Assembly: GCA_910586625.1 (NCBI GenBank)
Contig: CAJUIZ010000008.1
Span: 1-64,000, forward strand
Direction of reading: 5' to 3'
DNA from: an uncultured Christensenellaceae bacterium
GTDB lineage: Bacteria > Bacillota > Clostridia > Christensenellales > CAG-314
DNA length: 64,000 nt
The notes under the pieces: model-generated
What the model was told of the DNA's origin: nothing
Seen by the model: the letters and a program-made list of their open reading frames with translations, nothing else
The model's database searches: none
Shown here: positions 18,612 to 27,744 of the stretch, piece by piece
Layout of the letters: every line of letters starts with the position of its first letter
Position numbering within the stretch: position 1 is the first letter of the stretch
Translations under genes and position numbers: made by a program

Positions 18612-20528
18612 TTATATATCCGACGATTTTTCCGCAATTTCTTGTTGAAGTTTATTCGCCAATTCGTCGAAGGACATAACGCCCAAGTCTCCGTGCTTCC
18701 TATTGCGCACGGCAACGCTGCCCGCTTCCTTTTCCTTTTCGCCGAGTACCAGCATATACGGGATTTTTTGCAACTGCGCTTCCCGTATACGATAGCCCAT
18801 CTTCTCGTTACGGTCGTCCACTTCCGCTCGAATACCCATAGCGACAAGCTTATCGCATACATTATGCGCGTACTCGCTTTGGTTTTCCGAAATGGGAATA
18901 AGCTCTACCTGCACGGGAGCAAGCCACAATGGGAACGCCCCTGCAAAATGCTCCGTAAGTATTGCTATAAACCGCTCTATGCTGCCGAATACCACGCGGT
19001 GAATCATTACGGGGCGATGCTTTTCGCCGTCCTGTCCCACGTAGGTAAGGTCAAAACGTTCAGGCATTTGGAAGTCAAGTTGAATTGTACCGCACTGCCA
19101 GGTACGCCCTATACTGTCTTCCAAGTGGAAGTCGATTTTGGGTCCGTAAAACGCTCCGTCCCCTTCGTTAACCTCGTATTTCTTACCGAGAGTATCCAGT
19201 GCCTTCTTCAGCGCGCAAGTGGCCGTCTCCCACTGTTCGTCCGTACCCATGCTGTCTTCGGGACGGGTTGACAACTCCAAGTTATACTTAAATCCGAAAA
19301 CGCTGTAAAAGCTGTCGATGAGCCGTACAACGCCCTCTATTTCGCTTTCTATTTGTTCGGGAGTCATAAAAATATGTGCGTCGTCTTGGGTAAAGCATCT
19401 CACGCGCATAAGCCCGTGCAACGCGCCCGACAGTTCGTGACGGTGCACCAAGCCCAATTCCGCCATACGTTCGGGCAAATCGCGGTAGCTGTGCGGCTTA
19501 CGCTTGAACGCCAACATTCCGCCGGGACAATTCATGGGCTTGATTGCGTAGTCCTCGTCGTCAATCTTGACTACATACATATTGTCCTTGTAGTGATCCC
19601 AATGTCCGCTTCTGTGCCATAATTCCTGATTGAGAATCATAGGCGTTTTTACTTCTTCGTATCCCGCTTTGACGTGTTCGGCGCGCCAAAAGCTTTCCAA
19701 CTCGTTACGCAGAATCATACCTTTCGGGAAGAAAAACGGAAATCCGGGACCTTCGTCAAGAATATCGAACAAATCCAAATCCTTACCCAATTTGCGGTGG
19801 TCGCGGCGCTTCGCTTCTTCCAAACGGGTAAGATACTCGTCGAGTTCCGACTTCTTCTCGAACGCCGTTCCGTAAATACGGGTCAACATTTTGTTTTTGG
19901 TATCTCCGCGCCAATATGCTCCTGCAATACTTGTTAGCTTGAAAACTTTAAGCCTGCCCGTAGACGTCATATGAGGCCCGCGGCACAAGTCCACATATTC
20001 GCCCTGACGGTATAGCGAAACGGTATCGGCGTCCAATTCCGAAAGTATTTCCACCTTGTAAAAATCGCCGTGCTTCTTAAAGAACTCTATCGCTTCCGTT
20101 CTCGGCATTTCTTCGCGGACGATAGGCAAATTCTCCTTGACGATTTTGTTCATTTCCGCTTCTATTTTAGCCAAATCTTCCGGTGCAATAGTTGCTCCTT
20201 CGAAGTCCACATCGTAATAAAATCCGTTTTTAACGGACGGACCTATTGCAAACTTGGCATTTTTCCATATGCGAGAAATTGCCTGCGCCATCAAGTGCGC
20301 GGTCGAATGGCGCAAAACGGCAAGTCCTTCGTCGTTCTTCAAAGTAAACACTCTGAACTCTGCGTCGCCGGCAATCATTGCCGACATATCCTGCATAACG
20401 CCGTTCACTTCGGCGCATACCGCGTTTTTGGCAAGCCCTTGAGAAATACTCTCCGCAACTTGCATACAAGACACTGCTTGATCGAATTTTTTTTCGCTTC
20501 CGTCCGGCAGTTTAATCGTAACAGACAT
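18612..20528 (-). CDS. thrS: Threonyl-tRNA synthetase
   Basis: N-terminal TGS and editing domains (about residues 1-220), the class II core (PFFFPKGMILRNELE, MNCPGGMLAFKR, VHRHELSGALHGLMRVRCF) and a C-terminal anticodon domain are present in 638 residues. The ATG follows AAAGGAG; a further upstream extension of the frame reads through the T-box leader and is not coding. It charges tRNA-Thr and is controlled by the T-box upstream. Confidence 0.98.
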   Translation of the reverse strand: MSVTIKLPDGSEKKFDQAVSCMQVAESISQGLAKNAVCAEVNGVMQDMSAMIAGDAEFRVFTLKNDEGLAVLRHSTAHLMAQAISRIWKNAKFAIGPSVKNGFYYDVDFEGATIAPEDLAKIEAEMNKIVKENLPIVREEMPRTEAIEFFKKHGDFYKVEILSELDADTVSLYRQGEYVDLCRGPHMTSTGRLKVFKLTSIAGAYWRGDTKNKMLTRIYGTAFEKKSELDEYLTRLEEAKRRDHRKLGKDLDLFDILDEGPGFPFFFPKGMILRNELESFWRAEHVKAGYEEVKTPMILNQELWHRSGHWDHYKDNMYVVKIDDEDYAIKPMNCPGGMLAFKRKPHSYRDLPERMAELGLVHRHELSGALHGLMRVRCFTQDDAHIFMTPEQIESEIEGVVRLIDSFYSVFGFKYNLELSTRPEDSMGTDEQWETATCALKKALDTLGKKYEVNEGDGAFYGPKIDFHLEDSIGRTWQCGTIQLDFQMPERFDLTYVGQDGEKHRPVMIHRVVFGSIERFIAILTEHFAGAFPLWLAPVQVELIPISENQSEYAHNVCDKLVAMGIRAEVDDRNEKMGYRIREAQLQKIPYMLVLGEKEKEAGSVAVRNRKHGDLGVMSFDELANKLQQEIAEKSSDI

Positions 20529-20550
20529 AATTGTAATCTCCTTTGCTAAT

Positions 20551-20765
20551 AAAATAAAAGTCCTTACGAGTACATAACTCATAAGGACGAAAATAATCCG
20601 TGGTTCCACCTTATTTGACGGCAAAGCCGCCCGCTCTTTTGTCCGACTGTCGCGCGGACGAACGCGCCAAGCAAAGTGGTATTCGTACGATTTCGTATGC
20701 GACGATTTCACCGCCCGCCGCTCTCTGTAAAACTACCTTCGCAAAACGTGTCTTTGCCTATAACG
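20551..20765 (-). ncRNA. T-box leader (tRNA-Thr responsive)
   Basis: The minus strand shows the T-box core AAGGTGGAACCACG, then a terminator hairpin (GTCCTTA and TAAGGAC followed by T-rich sequence, 20551-20589). Upstream, GAATACCAC presents ACC, a threonine codon, in the specifier-loop context at 20678-20680. Uncharged tRNA-Thr should stabilise the antiterminator and turn thrS on. Confidence 0.93.
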
Positions 20766-20777
20766 TATTACAAAGCA

Positions 20778-20806
20778 ATTGTAATACCGACAAAAAAAAT
20801 TGTCAA
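20778..20806 (-). promoter_or_regulatory. Promoter of thrS
   Basis: TTGACA, a 17-base spacer containing a T8 run, and TACAAT on the minus strand, just upstream of the T-box and directly after the ytxC stop. Confidence 0.8.
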
Positions 20807-20820
20807 CTGTTTTTGCAATA

Positions 20821-21573
20821 TTACAAAGCGCGAACGTATTCGGTAGCAAATAAAGAATCCATAAGATCGCAAAAATCTTCGCTCGGTTCGTCGTCGTAAT
20901 AGAATACTACTTTCTTCGGCTTTAAGCAAATAACATTTAACGCTGTTTCTTCTTCCACGTTCAACGGCTGCGCAAGGGACTGCAACGCCGCTATCGTCTT
21001 GTTCTCTCCGCCGAACAAAATAAAACCGTCCTTATCCAAGCTTACCGATAACCGTTCTTCCTTGCACGTCATAGATTCCGATAAATACTGCAAAAATTCT
21101 ACTATTAAATCGTTGTCCGTCAAAATAAAATCGTTATCGCTTACAAGCTTGGATATTTCCAACCATTTGCGCTTGATAACCGACATTCTGAAATTGTAAT
21201 ATCCGTCCAAACAAATGGTATTGTCCGGCTCAATCACGCGCGAAATAAACTGTTTGTCGTACTCGTTATCGAAGATACATATCGTATTGACAAGCACGTT
21301 TTGATAGAAGCTTGCGCCCTTTATATTAAGCAAATCCCTGAAATATACGTTTTTGTATCCTAACGATAACGCCTGCGTTACAGCCGAAGAAATGCAACGT
21401 CTTATCTGAAAACGGTACGTATCGGAACAAGCCAACGAATAATAATTGCGCGAATCGTCTTCCAGTTCGGTGGAAATACCGTCTATTTCGTTCAAATACG
21501 GTTCTAATTGCGATTTAACGTACGTTAGCAAATGATTATTCTTTTTTTCTACATTCAAAGTGGACTCGTACAT
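20821..21573 (-). CDS. ytxC: YtxC-like putative sporulation protein
   Basis: A 250-residue soluble protein with an N-terminal acidic part, a middle segment (FQIRRCISSAVTQALSLGYKNVYFRDL and RMSVIKRKWLEIS) and a C-terminal domain. Placement directly upstream of thrS and the overall composition fit the YtxC family, which neighbours thrS in Bacillus and Clostridia and is tied to sporulation without a known mechanism. Identification rests on synteny and resemblance, so it is less certain than its neighbours. Confidence 0.68.
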   Translation of the reverse strand: MYESTLNVEKKNNHLLTYVKSQLEPYLNEIDGISTELEDDSRNYYSLACSDTYRFQIRRCISSAVTQALSLGYKNVYFRDLLNIKGASFYQNVLVNTICIFDNEYDKQFISRVIEPDNTICLDGYYNFRMSVIKRKWLEISKLVSDNDFILTDNDLIVEFLQYLSESMTCKEERLSVSLDKDGFILFGGENKTIAALQSLAQPLNVEEETALNVICLKPKKVVFYYDDEPSEDFCDLMDSLFATEYVRAL

Positions 21574-21655
21574 AATTGTAGTTTATGCAAAAATACACTT
21601 CTTTATATTGATGCGACAAATATTGCCAATGTTTTCTGTTGAAAAATATCTATCG

Positions 21656-22339
21656 CTACCTTTTCAGCGAACGCGTCCACTGCTTATCTTCGTCGCTTAC
21701 CCTAAACGACTCGCGCATTTTCTGCAAAGCGCGGTTATACGCAAAATTATTCAATACCTCGCGCCCTTCGTTTTCCATGTATTTTACCGTAGCGTCTCGG
21801 CATTTGACGACGGCAGTAGCTATTAGCCACGCAACCGCTACGTCTACGTAGTACTCGCCCCATATGCGCACGCTTCTAAGCGCCGTAAATATACGGCAAA
21901 TATACTCTTCGTCCAAATAATTTGCAAGTAGATTTACAACTCCGTATCTGCATACGAACGTTCTCTCGTCGGAAAGCAACTTACAAAAATATTCGAAGTA
22001 CAATTCCCGCTCTTTGTTATAAACTTTGATACAATTGCAATCGCATACAGCCCAATTTTCTATTGTAGCGGCAAAGTCGTCAAGCAAATCTTTCTTTTGT
22101 TCATACGGTATCTTGCTATTGGATATCACAATTCCGCGCAGCAAATCCACTTCGTAATATTCGTGCAAAGGAAATTCCAATACTTGTTCGAGCGAATAGT
22201 TTTTTGCTATCTTGCGTACAAACGGAGTAGTACAGCCTATCGTAACTACTCCGCTGTTGATTATTTTTCTATTGAAATCGTTGTATTTTTTGTCCGAATT
22301 GTCTTTCAAAATATGCACTAACTTTTCGTATTCCGTCAT
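21656..22339 (-). CDS. DNA alkylation repair protein (AlkD-like, HEAT repeat)
   Basis: The 227-residue helical protein shows PFVRKIAKNYS, ENWAVCDCNC and RYGVVNLLANYLDE, elements of the AlkD/AlkC-type DNA glycosylases that remove alkylated purines. Helical HEAT-like repeats run through the protein. The ATG follows GGAGAGA; eleven upstream codons of the open frame are discarded. It is a separate short unit between acpP and ytxC. Confidence 0.85.
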   Translation of the reverse strand: MTEYEKLVHILKDNSDKKYNDFNRKIINSGVVTIGCTTPFVRKIAKNYSLEQVLEFPLHEYYEVDLLRGIVISNSKIPYEQKKDLLDDFAATIENWAVCDCNCIKVYNKERELYFEYFCKLLSDERTFVCRYGVVNLLANYLDEEYICRIFTALRSVRIWGEYYVDVAVAWLIATAVVKCRDATVKYMENEGREVLNNFAYNRALQKMRESFRVSDEDKQWTRSLKR

Positions 22340-22355
22340 CTGTTCTCTCCGATAT

Positions 22356-22393
22356 AAAAATCGGGCTGTCATAAGTAACTTCTACGACAGCCC
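22356..22393 (-). terminator. Terminator of acpP
   Basis: GGGCTGTC and GACAGCCC form an 8-bp stem followed by GATTTTTAT on the minus strand, shortly after the acpP stop. Confidence 0.88.
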
Positions 22394-22407
22394 AGATAAA
22401 ATGTTAT

Positions 22408-22641
22408 CTACTTTTGTTGCGCTTCGATATACTTTACAATAGCGTCGACGGTTACAAGATCGTTTGCAACTTCGTCGGGTACGGTAATACCGAAATTGTC
22501 TTCGAGAGACATAAGCAGTTCCACCATATCAAGGCTGTCCGCTCCAAGATCTTGAACGATATTCGATTCGCGCGTTATAGTATTTATATCTTCGATATTA
22601 AGCGCTTCCGCAAGCAATTTTTGTACTTTTTCGAAAACCAT
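22408..22641 (-). CDS. acpP: Acyl carrier protein
   Basis: The 77-residue acidic helical protein has the phosphopantetheine site GADSLDMVELLM with its Ser near residue 37. It carries growing acyl chains in fatty-acid synthesis. It stands alone here, away from fab genes, with a GGAGG Shine-Dalgarno and its own terminator. Confidence 0.96.
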   Translation of the reverse strand: MVFEKVQKLLAEALNIEDINTITRESNIVQDLGADSLDMVELLMSLEDNFGITVPDEVANDLVTVDAIVKYIEAQQK

Positions 22642-22705
22642 AGTTTGTTATTCCTCCTGATAATGAATTTATTATATATCATCGACATTCATATTTCAAG
22701 TCTTT

Positions 22706-22735
22706 TTGACAAAAATTGTTGATATAGCATACAAT
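22706..22735 (+). promoter_or_regulatory. Promoter of the Cys-rich small ORF
   Basis: TTGACA, an 18-base spacer and TACAAT on the plus strand. The expected start point, about seven bases after the -10, coincides with the A of the ATG of the following ORF, which has no Shine-Dalgarno. Confidence 0.62.
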
Positions 22736-22741
22736 TTTAAT

Positions 22742-22963
22742 ATGAAATGTGTAAATAACGGACGATTTCTTAACGAACAAACCTATCTCGATACGGTGTG
22801 TAAATCGAGAAGGCCTCCGCCGCCGCGCCGCAAACCGCCGCGTGACTGTAATTATGTTGAGTGCAGCTATTGCGCGCCTTTCGGCAAATTGACGCTTAGA
22901 TGCGACAAGCATTCAACAAGCGTTTGCGTAGATATTCACAAAGATAAACCGCCTTGCAAATAG
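22742..22963 (+). CDS. Cys-rich, Pro/Arg-rich small protein, probably leaderless
   Basis: A 73-residue ORF starting MKCVNNGRFLNEQ, with a Pro/Arg run (SRRPPPPRRKPPRD) and eight Cys, including CNYVECSYC and CVDIHKDKPPC, which could bind metal or form disulfides. No ribosome-binding site precedes it, but a good promoter places the transcript 5' end at the ATG. A stem of AAACCGCC and AGCGGTTT overlaps the stop region. I do not recognise a family, and the ORF could be spurious. Confidence 0.5.
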   Translation: MKCVNNGRFLNEQTYLDTVCKSRRPPPPRRKPPRDCNYVECSYCAPFGKLTLRCDKHSTSVCVDIHKDKPPCK

Positions 22964-23016
22964 TATATGCAAAGCGGTTTGTAATTATTGTAGACAACGC
23001 CAACGATTATTTTATC

Positions 23017-23050
23017 AAAAAAACAAGACTGCTCGAAGCAATCTTGTTTT
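23017..23050 (-). terminator. Terminator of the Ser/Lys-rich protein gene
   Basis: AACAAGATTGC and GCAGTCTTGTT pair around TTCGA and are followed by a T7 run on the minus strand. Confidence 0.9.
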
Positions 23051-23053
23051 GCC

Positions 23054-23326
23054 TTACAGATCGTCCGCATCTTGTACGGGATCCGCATATTTTCCCCAGC
23101 CTACTGGGTTACCGGTATAGCTGCCCGATGGGTCTGTGTCGCTTTCCTGCGAAGACGACTTGGAAGAAGTGTTCTTAGCGTTCTTTTTGGAAGAAGCGCC
23201 GCTCTTGTTGGAAGAGCATCTGCCGCCGCAATTCTTCGTAGCGCTCGACTTCGTGTTTGTCGACTTGGTATTAGACGACTTTGTGCTGTTAGACTTAGTG
23301 TTAGAACTGTTTTTTGTAGAATTCAT
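23054..23326 (-). CDS. Low-complexity Ser/Asn/Lys/Thr protein with conserved-looking tail
   Basis: Ninety residues: the first ~70 are a disordered-looking run of Ser, Asn, Lys and Thr with one CGGRC, and the last 25 are different and structured (SGSYTGNPVGWGKY then DPVQDADDL). Strong GGAGG seven bases upstream and a strong terminator support expression. No family is recognised with confidence; the basic, repetitive part suggests a nucleic-acid- or spore-associated small protein, but this is only inference. Confidence 0.75.
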   Translation of the reverse strand: MNSTKNSSNTKSNSTKSSNTKSTNTKSSATKNCGGRCSSNKSGASSKKNAKNTSSKSSSQESDTDPSGSYTGNPVGWGKYADPVQDADDL

Positions 23327-23443
23327 TTTACCTACCTCCTACAAATAGTGTTGGCAACTTAACGTAAAATAAACTCGTTGTATAAAAATTTTTTGCCTAA
23401 ATGCAAAAACGCGCGCAAACAATGCAGCAAAATTTATATAATG

Positions 23444-23965
23444 CTATATGGTTTCTATTTGAAAATATCGTGCAATTTTTTTATAGTCGCTATAAAGTAT
23501 TCTCATAAAGTAAATCTTGTCTTTGGTAATAATTTTGAGTTCTCCGCCCGACTGTTGTTTATAAAAATATAGTATTGGCATCGCATACCACTTGCAAATA
23601 CAATATTCAACAGAAAGAATGTCACTACGAGAAATCTCATAAACATTCATAATGCGATTTCCATCAGTAGATTTAATTTTCAAAACAACTTGTTCGTCTT
23701 CAATCTGTAAATATTCCAATTTGTTTTTACATATTGCAAAAAATATAAAATATAACAAAAAACCGAATATCAATAATCCAAATGAGATGTATATAATTAT
23801 CAAAAAAAAAACACTATCCCATTGTATTAACAATTGTATGTTGTTTGAATTAAAAAGAAGACTTATGAAATACAATGGCACAAAGGCGACAAAAATACCA
23901 ATCGGCAAAATTGTGCATGCAGATATTTTCTCCATTTGATTAACATAAATCTTCTTTATATTCAT
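23444..23965 (-). CDS. Hypothetical membrane protein, two transmembrane segments
   Basis: A 173-residue protein with two long hydrophobic segments (about residues 18-40 and 50-78) and a C-terminal cytoplasmic domain of short beta strands (VVLKIKS, LKIITKDKIYFMR) that resembles a PH-like membrane domain. The layout resembles the gene at 40242-40802. The coding sequence is clearly more A+T-rich than its neighbours, possibly reflecting transfer. It follows asnS by 16 bases; no function is evident. Confidence 0.62.
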   Translation of the reverse strand: MNIKKIYVNQMEKISACTILPIGIFVAFVPLYFISLLFNSNNIQLLIQWDSVFFLIIIYISFGLLIFGFLLYFIFFAICKNKLEYLQIEDEQVVLKIKSTDGNRIMNVYEISRSDILSVEYCICKWYAMPILYFYKQQSGGELKIITKDKIYFMRILYSDYKKIARYFQIETI

Positions 23966-23981
23966 ACAAAATGCGAACTTT

Positions 23982-25376
23982 CTAAAATTGTGCGTTGCCT
24001 ACTGTACGCGGGAAGGGCAGTACGTCGCGTATATTGGACACGCCCGTAAGATACATAACCAAACGCTCGAAACCAAGTCCAAAGCCTGCGTGCTTGGTTC
24101 CGCCGTATTTACGCAGTTCCAAATACCACCAGTAATCTTGGGGATTAAGCTTCAATTCCTTCATACGTTCCAACAAAACGTCCATACGTTCTTCCCTTTG
24201 ACTGCCGCCTATAAGTTCGCCCACGCCAGGTACAAGCATATCCGTGGCGGCTACCGTCTTGCCGTCATCGTTAAGACGCATATAGAAAGACTTGATTTCC
24301 TTGGGATAATCCGTAACGAACACTGGTCCGCCAACTATTTTCTCAGTCAGATATTTTTCGTGCTCTGTGGCTATGTCGCACCCCCAAGACACCGGAAATT
24401 CGAATTGATCGTTATGCGGAGCAAGCAGCTCTATCGCCTTGGTGTACGTCATACGTTCGAACTTGGAGTTTACCAATTTGGTAAGTCTTTCCTTCAAACC
24501 GTTATCCACAAAATTATTAAAAAATGCAATTTCGTCGGGACATACCGTCAAAATATGGTTTATAACGTATTTTAACATATTTTCCGCAAGCGTCATATCG
24601 TCGGACAAATCGGCAAAGGCAATTTCCGGCTCTATCATCCAAAATTCCGCGGCGTGCCTAAGCGTATTTGACTTTTCCGCGCGGAAGGTCGGCCCGAAGG
24701 TATACACCTTGCCGAACGCCATTACGTACGCTTCGGCGTTTAACTGTCCCGAAACGGTCAAGTTGGCAGACTTTCCGAAGAAATCTTTGCCGTAATCCAC
24801 CTTTCCGTCGGGAGATTTGGGTACGTTATCCATATCCAACGTCGTAACGCGGAACATTTCGCCCGCGCCTTCGCAGTCGCTTGCAGTAATAAGCGGAGTA
24901 TGCACGTATACAAACCCGTTATCGTTAAAAAAACTGTGCAAAGCAAACGCCGCTTCGGAGCGAACGCGCATAGTTGCGGAAATAAGATTGGTACGCGGAC
25001 GCAAATGGGCGATTTCGCGAAGAAATTCCACCGAATGACGCTTCTTTTGCAGCGGATAATCGGGGGTAGATTTACCTTCTACGTAAATTTCGGTCGCCTT
25101 GATTTCCAATGGCTGCTTATTTTGCGGAGTAAGAACTACGCGCCCCGTTACAACAAGCGCGCTACCGACGTTCAGCTTCGCTATTTCATCAAAATTCGGT
25201 ATTACATTTTGTTCGAATACTATTTGCAAACTCTTAAAACAACTTCCGTCGTTCAATTCCACAAATCCGAACGCCTTGGAATCGCGAACAGTTCTCGCCC
25301 AACCGCAAACCGTAACGGTTTTATCCGCGTAACAGTCGGATTCGGCAAAAAGTTGTTTTATCATCAGTCTATCCAT
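23982..25376 (-). CDS. asnS: Asparaginyl-tRNA synthetase
   Basis: An N-terminal OB-fold ([18 protein letters not shown]) precedes a class IIb core ([32 protein letters not shown]) and motif 3 ([13 protein letters not shown]) in 464 residues. It charges tRNA-Asn directly. The gene follows ftsZ by three bases, and its Shine-Dalgarno overlaps the ftsZ stop, so it is probably translated from the dcw transcript. No T-box precedes it. Confidence 0.97.
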   Translation of the reverse strand: MDRLMIKQLFAESDCYADKTVTVCGWARTVRDSKAFGFVELNDGSCFKSLQIVFEQNVIPNFDEIAKLNVGSALVVTGRVVLTPQNKQPLEIKATEIYVEGKSTPDYPLQKKRHSVEFLREIAHLRPRTNLISATMRVRSEAAFALHSFFNDNGFVYVHTPLITASDCEGAGEMFRVTTLDMDNVPKSPDGKVDYGKDFFGKSANLTVSGQLNAEAYVMAFGKVYTFGPTFRAEKSNTLRHAAEFWMIEPEIAFADLSDDMTLAENMLKYVINHILTVCPDEIAFFNNFVDNGLKERLTKLVNSKFERMTYTKAIELLAPHNDQFEFPVSWGCDIATEHEKYLTEKIVGGPVFVTDYPKEIKSFYMRLNDDGKTVAATDMLVPGVGELIGGSQREERMDVLLERMKELKLNPQDYWWYLELRKYGGTKHAGFGLGFERLVMYLTGVSNIRDVLPFPRTVGNAQF

Positions 25377-25379
25377 AAA

Positions 25380-26567
25380 TCAACCTCTCATTTTTCTCAA
25401 AAACGGCGGTATGCTCGGATCTTCTTCTACCGACACGGTACCGTTTATCTGCGGTTCGTTATTTCTGGAAGGAAAATACGCGGAAGAAGATACAGTTTCT
25501 GTCTGCGGGGCAACTCCCTGCCCTTGCAACTGTCTCTGAGTAGTTCCCGTTACATTATTGCGCTGAATATTTGTTGCGGCAACATGCGTAGCGGCTTCGC
25601 TGCTGAAAAACGCGGCTTTGTCATCTCCCTTGCCCGAAAATCCGGTGGCGATCAACGTCACCTGTACTTCGTCTTTCATATTTTCGTCGAATCCCACACC
25701 GAACAAAACATTCGCATCGGGAGAAATAACCTGCCTTACCAAATCGACGCCCACTATGACTTCGTCCAAAGACAAATCTTCGCCGCCGCGGAAATTGACG
25801 ATTAGCGATGCCGCGCCTTGAATGGTAGTTTCGAGCAACGGCGAATAAACCGCTTTTCTTATAGCGTCTATCGTCTTGTTTTTGCCTTTACCTTCGCCGA
25901 CTCCCATATGCGCCATACCGCTGTTGCGCATTACGCATTTTACGTCGGCAAGGTCAAGATTTATACGTCCATCCTGAACGACTATATCGGTAATTCCTCG
26001 TATACCTTGAAGCAATATCTCGTCAGCCTTGGCAAACGCGTCCATAATAGAAAAGTTTTTGTCGCGGTTGAGCTTCTCGTTTTGTACGATTACCAAAGCG
26101 TCTACGTTGCCTTTCAGATTTTCTATACCAAGCTCCGCGTTCTTCATTCGGCGAGTACCTTCGAAATTAAACGGTTTGGTTACCACGGCAATCGTCAGTA
26201 TTTCCAACTCTTTGGCTATTTGCGCGACAACAGGAGCCGCTCCCGTTCCCGTTCCGCCGCCCATACCTGCGGCTATGAACAACAAATCCACCCCCTGCAA
26301 AGCGGACTGAATCGCTTCCTTACTTTCCAACGCCGCCGCTTTACCTACTTCGGGATTGGCTCCGGCTCCCAAGCCTTTGGTCAGCTTGTCGCCTATCGGC
26401 ATTTTTTTTGCGGATAACTTGGAAAGCGCCTGCTGGTCGGTATTCAACGCCATAAATTCGACATTATGTATGCCCGCTTTCATCATAGCGTTAACGGCGT
26501 TTCCGCCGCCGCCGCCGACGCCGACTATCATAATTTTAGCAACGCTGCCGTTCATATTGTCCATCAT
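25380..26567 (-). CDS. ftsZ: Cell division GTPase FtsZ
   Basis: Tubulin-like motifs are clear: GVGGGGGNAVNAM near the start, GMGGGTGTGAAPVV around residue 105, and the T7 region. A Gln- and Thr-rich linker leads to the C-terminal peptide IPPFLRK that binds FtsA. It polymerises into the Z-ring. The ATG overlaps the ftsA TAA by one base (TAATG), indicating coupling. In spore-formers ftsZ is usually followed by spoIIGA-sigE-sigG; here asnS follows. Confidence 0.98.
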   Translation of the reverse strand: MMDNMNGSVAKIMIVGVGGGGGNAVNAMMKAGIHNVEFMALNTDQQALSKLSAKKMPIGDKLTKGLGAGANPEVGKAAALESKEAIQSALQGVDLLFIAAGMGGGTGTGAAPVVAQIAKELEILTIAVVTKPFNFEGTRRMKNAELGIENLKGNVDALVIVQNEKLNRDKNFSIMDAFAKADEILLQGIRGITDIVVQDGRINLDLADVKCVMRNSGMAHMGVGEGKGKNKTIDAIRKAVYSPLLETTIQGAASLIVNFRGGEDLSLDEVIVGVDLVRQVISPDANVLFGVGFDENMKDEVQVTLIATGFSGKGDDKAAFFSSEAATHVAATNIQRNNVTGTTQRQLQGQGVAPQTETVSSSAYFPSRNNEPQINGTVSVEEDPSIPPFLRKMRG

Positions 26568-27730
26568 TATTTATCTCCTTTGCCGATTTTACTCAAAAAC
26601 GAGAAGAATCCGCCTTTACTTTTTTCCTTTTGAATTGCTTCGTATATCAATCCGTAACAAGAAGTATACTCGTTACGCTTGGTTTGAGCATTCACACTGT
26701 CGTACAATTTTACCTTTTTGCCCAAGTACGTCGACAAACAGTCTGCTCCGCCGCGAATGTAGGACAATCCGCCGCCCGTTAGTACTATGGGAGTGTTTGC
26801 GGGAATATCCTTGTCGCAATAACGGAAGCTTTTTATTACGTACTCCGCTATTTGAGCTATACGCGCCTTAACAATCTCGTTGGTCTGGTAGGCGTCTATC
26901 ATTCGTCCGCCCAAAGAATACGCGTCTCCCGATTGTATTTCCAAGTTGAGATTAACCTTTTCCAACACGCTCATGGCAAAATTGAAATCGCAACCCAACA
27001 CCTGACACAAGTCGCTTGCGAGATAACCGCTTCCCAAAGCGAAAGTTCTCATAAACAGCAATCCGCGTCCGCCGCACAGAGAAACGTTTGTGGTAATATG
27101 ACCTATGTCTATTACGATAGAATAACTTTCGTTAAATGTCGCGTGTCCGATATACGACGCTTGCGCCTCGCAAGTATTTATAAAGGAAATTCTGTTAATC
27201 CCTTGCTTGTTTAACGCAGACGTAACGGAATTGCGAAAGCTGTTTTTCATATATGAAAACGATACCAAACCCGTAAGTTTGCCGGCAATAAAGCCTTGCG
27301 GATCTACCATACGCAACGCGCCGTCCAATATAAAATAGACGGGTTTGCCGCCAAGGGGAGAATAGTCAGACTCGCACTTGTAGATATCGGCTTTCTTAAT
27401 AATCTCCGAAATATCTTCCGCGTCGATTTTCTTTTTGGAATGAAAAGCGGCCGACGCTTCGCCGGTAACTTCGGCGCAAAACGCCCCGGGAACGCCGACA
27501 AATACTTCCTTTATCCTGCATTTCATTTTGTTTTCCACTTGACTTATCGCCTGCGATACCGCGCCGTCGATAGTATTAGGCTCGTACCAACCGCTGTCGC
27601 TAAACCCGTTGTATGCGCTTTGACCTACGGCCCTAATTACAAATTCGCCCTTATCCGAAACTTTAGACGCGGTCATACAAGTGATTTTGCTCGAACCGAA
27701 ATCCAAAATTGTTACAAAATCGTTCTTCAT
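26567..27730 (-). CDS. ftsA: Cell division protein FtsA
   Basis: An actin-fold ATPase: phosphate-1 motif ILDFGSSKITCM near residue 8, DIGHITTNVSLC around 205 and VLTGGGLSYIRG around 325. The C-terminus ends in a Lys/Phe-rich stretch (GGFFSFLSKIGKGDK) suited as membrane-targeting amphipathic helix. It links FtsZ filaments to the membrane. Size (387) is slightly below average. Confidence 0.93.
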   Translation of the reverse strand: MKNDFVTILDFGSSKITCMTASKVSDKGEFVIRAVGQSAYNGFSDSGWYEPNTIDGAVSQAISQVENKMKCRIKEVFVGVPGAFCAEVTGEASAAFHSKKKIDAEDISEIIKKADIYKCESDYSPLGGKPVYFILDGALRMVDPQGFIAGKLTGLVSFSYMKNSFRNSVTSALNKQGINRISFINTCEAQASYIGHATFNESYSIVIDIGHITTNVSLCGGRGLLFMRTFALGSGYLASDLCQVLGCDFNFAMSVLEKVNLNLEIQSGDAYSLGGRMIDAYQTNEIVKARIAQIAEYVIKSFRYCDKDIPANTPIVLTGGGLSYIRGGADCLSTYLGKKVKLYDSVNAQTKRNEYTSCYGLIYEAIQKEKSKGGFFSFLSKIGKGDK

Positions 27731-27744
27731 ACGTTCCTCTTTAC

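Noticed and set aside
18590..18862. Long N-terminal part of the zinc-ribbon protein at 18305
   Set aside because: The extra frame is thrS read in another frame; a GGAG-preceded ATG gives the compact protein.
20529..20711. N-terminal extension of thrS
   Set aside because: The frame is open but covers the T-box terminator and core, and a strong ribosome-binding site precedes the later ATG.
24900..25805. 301-residue open frame on the plus strand
   Set aside because: Antisense to asnS and ftsZ, both certain; no translation signals.
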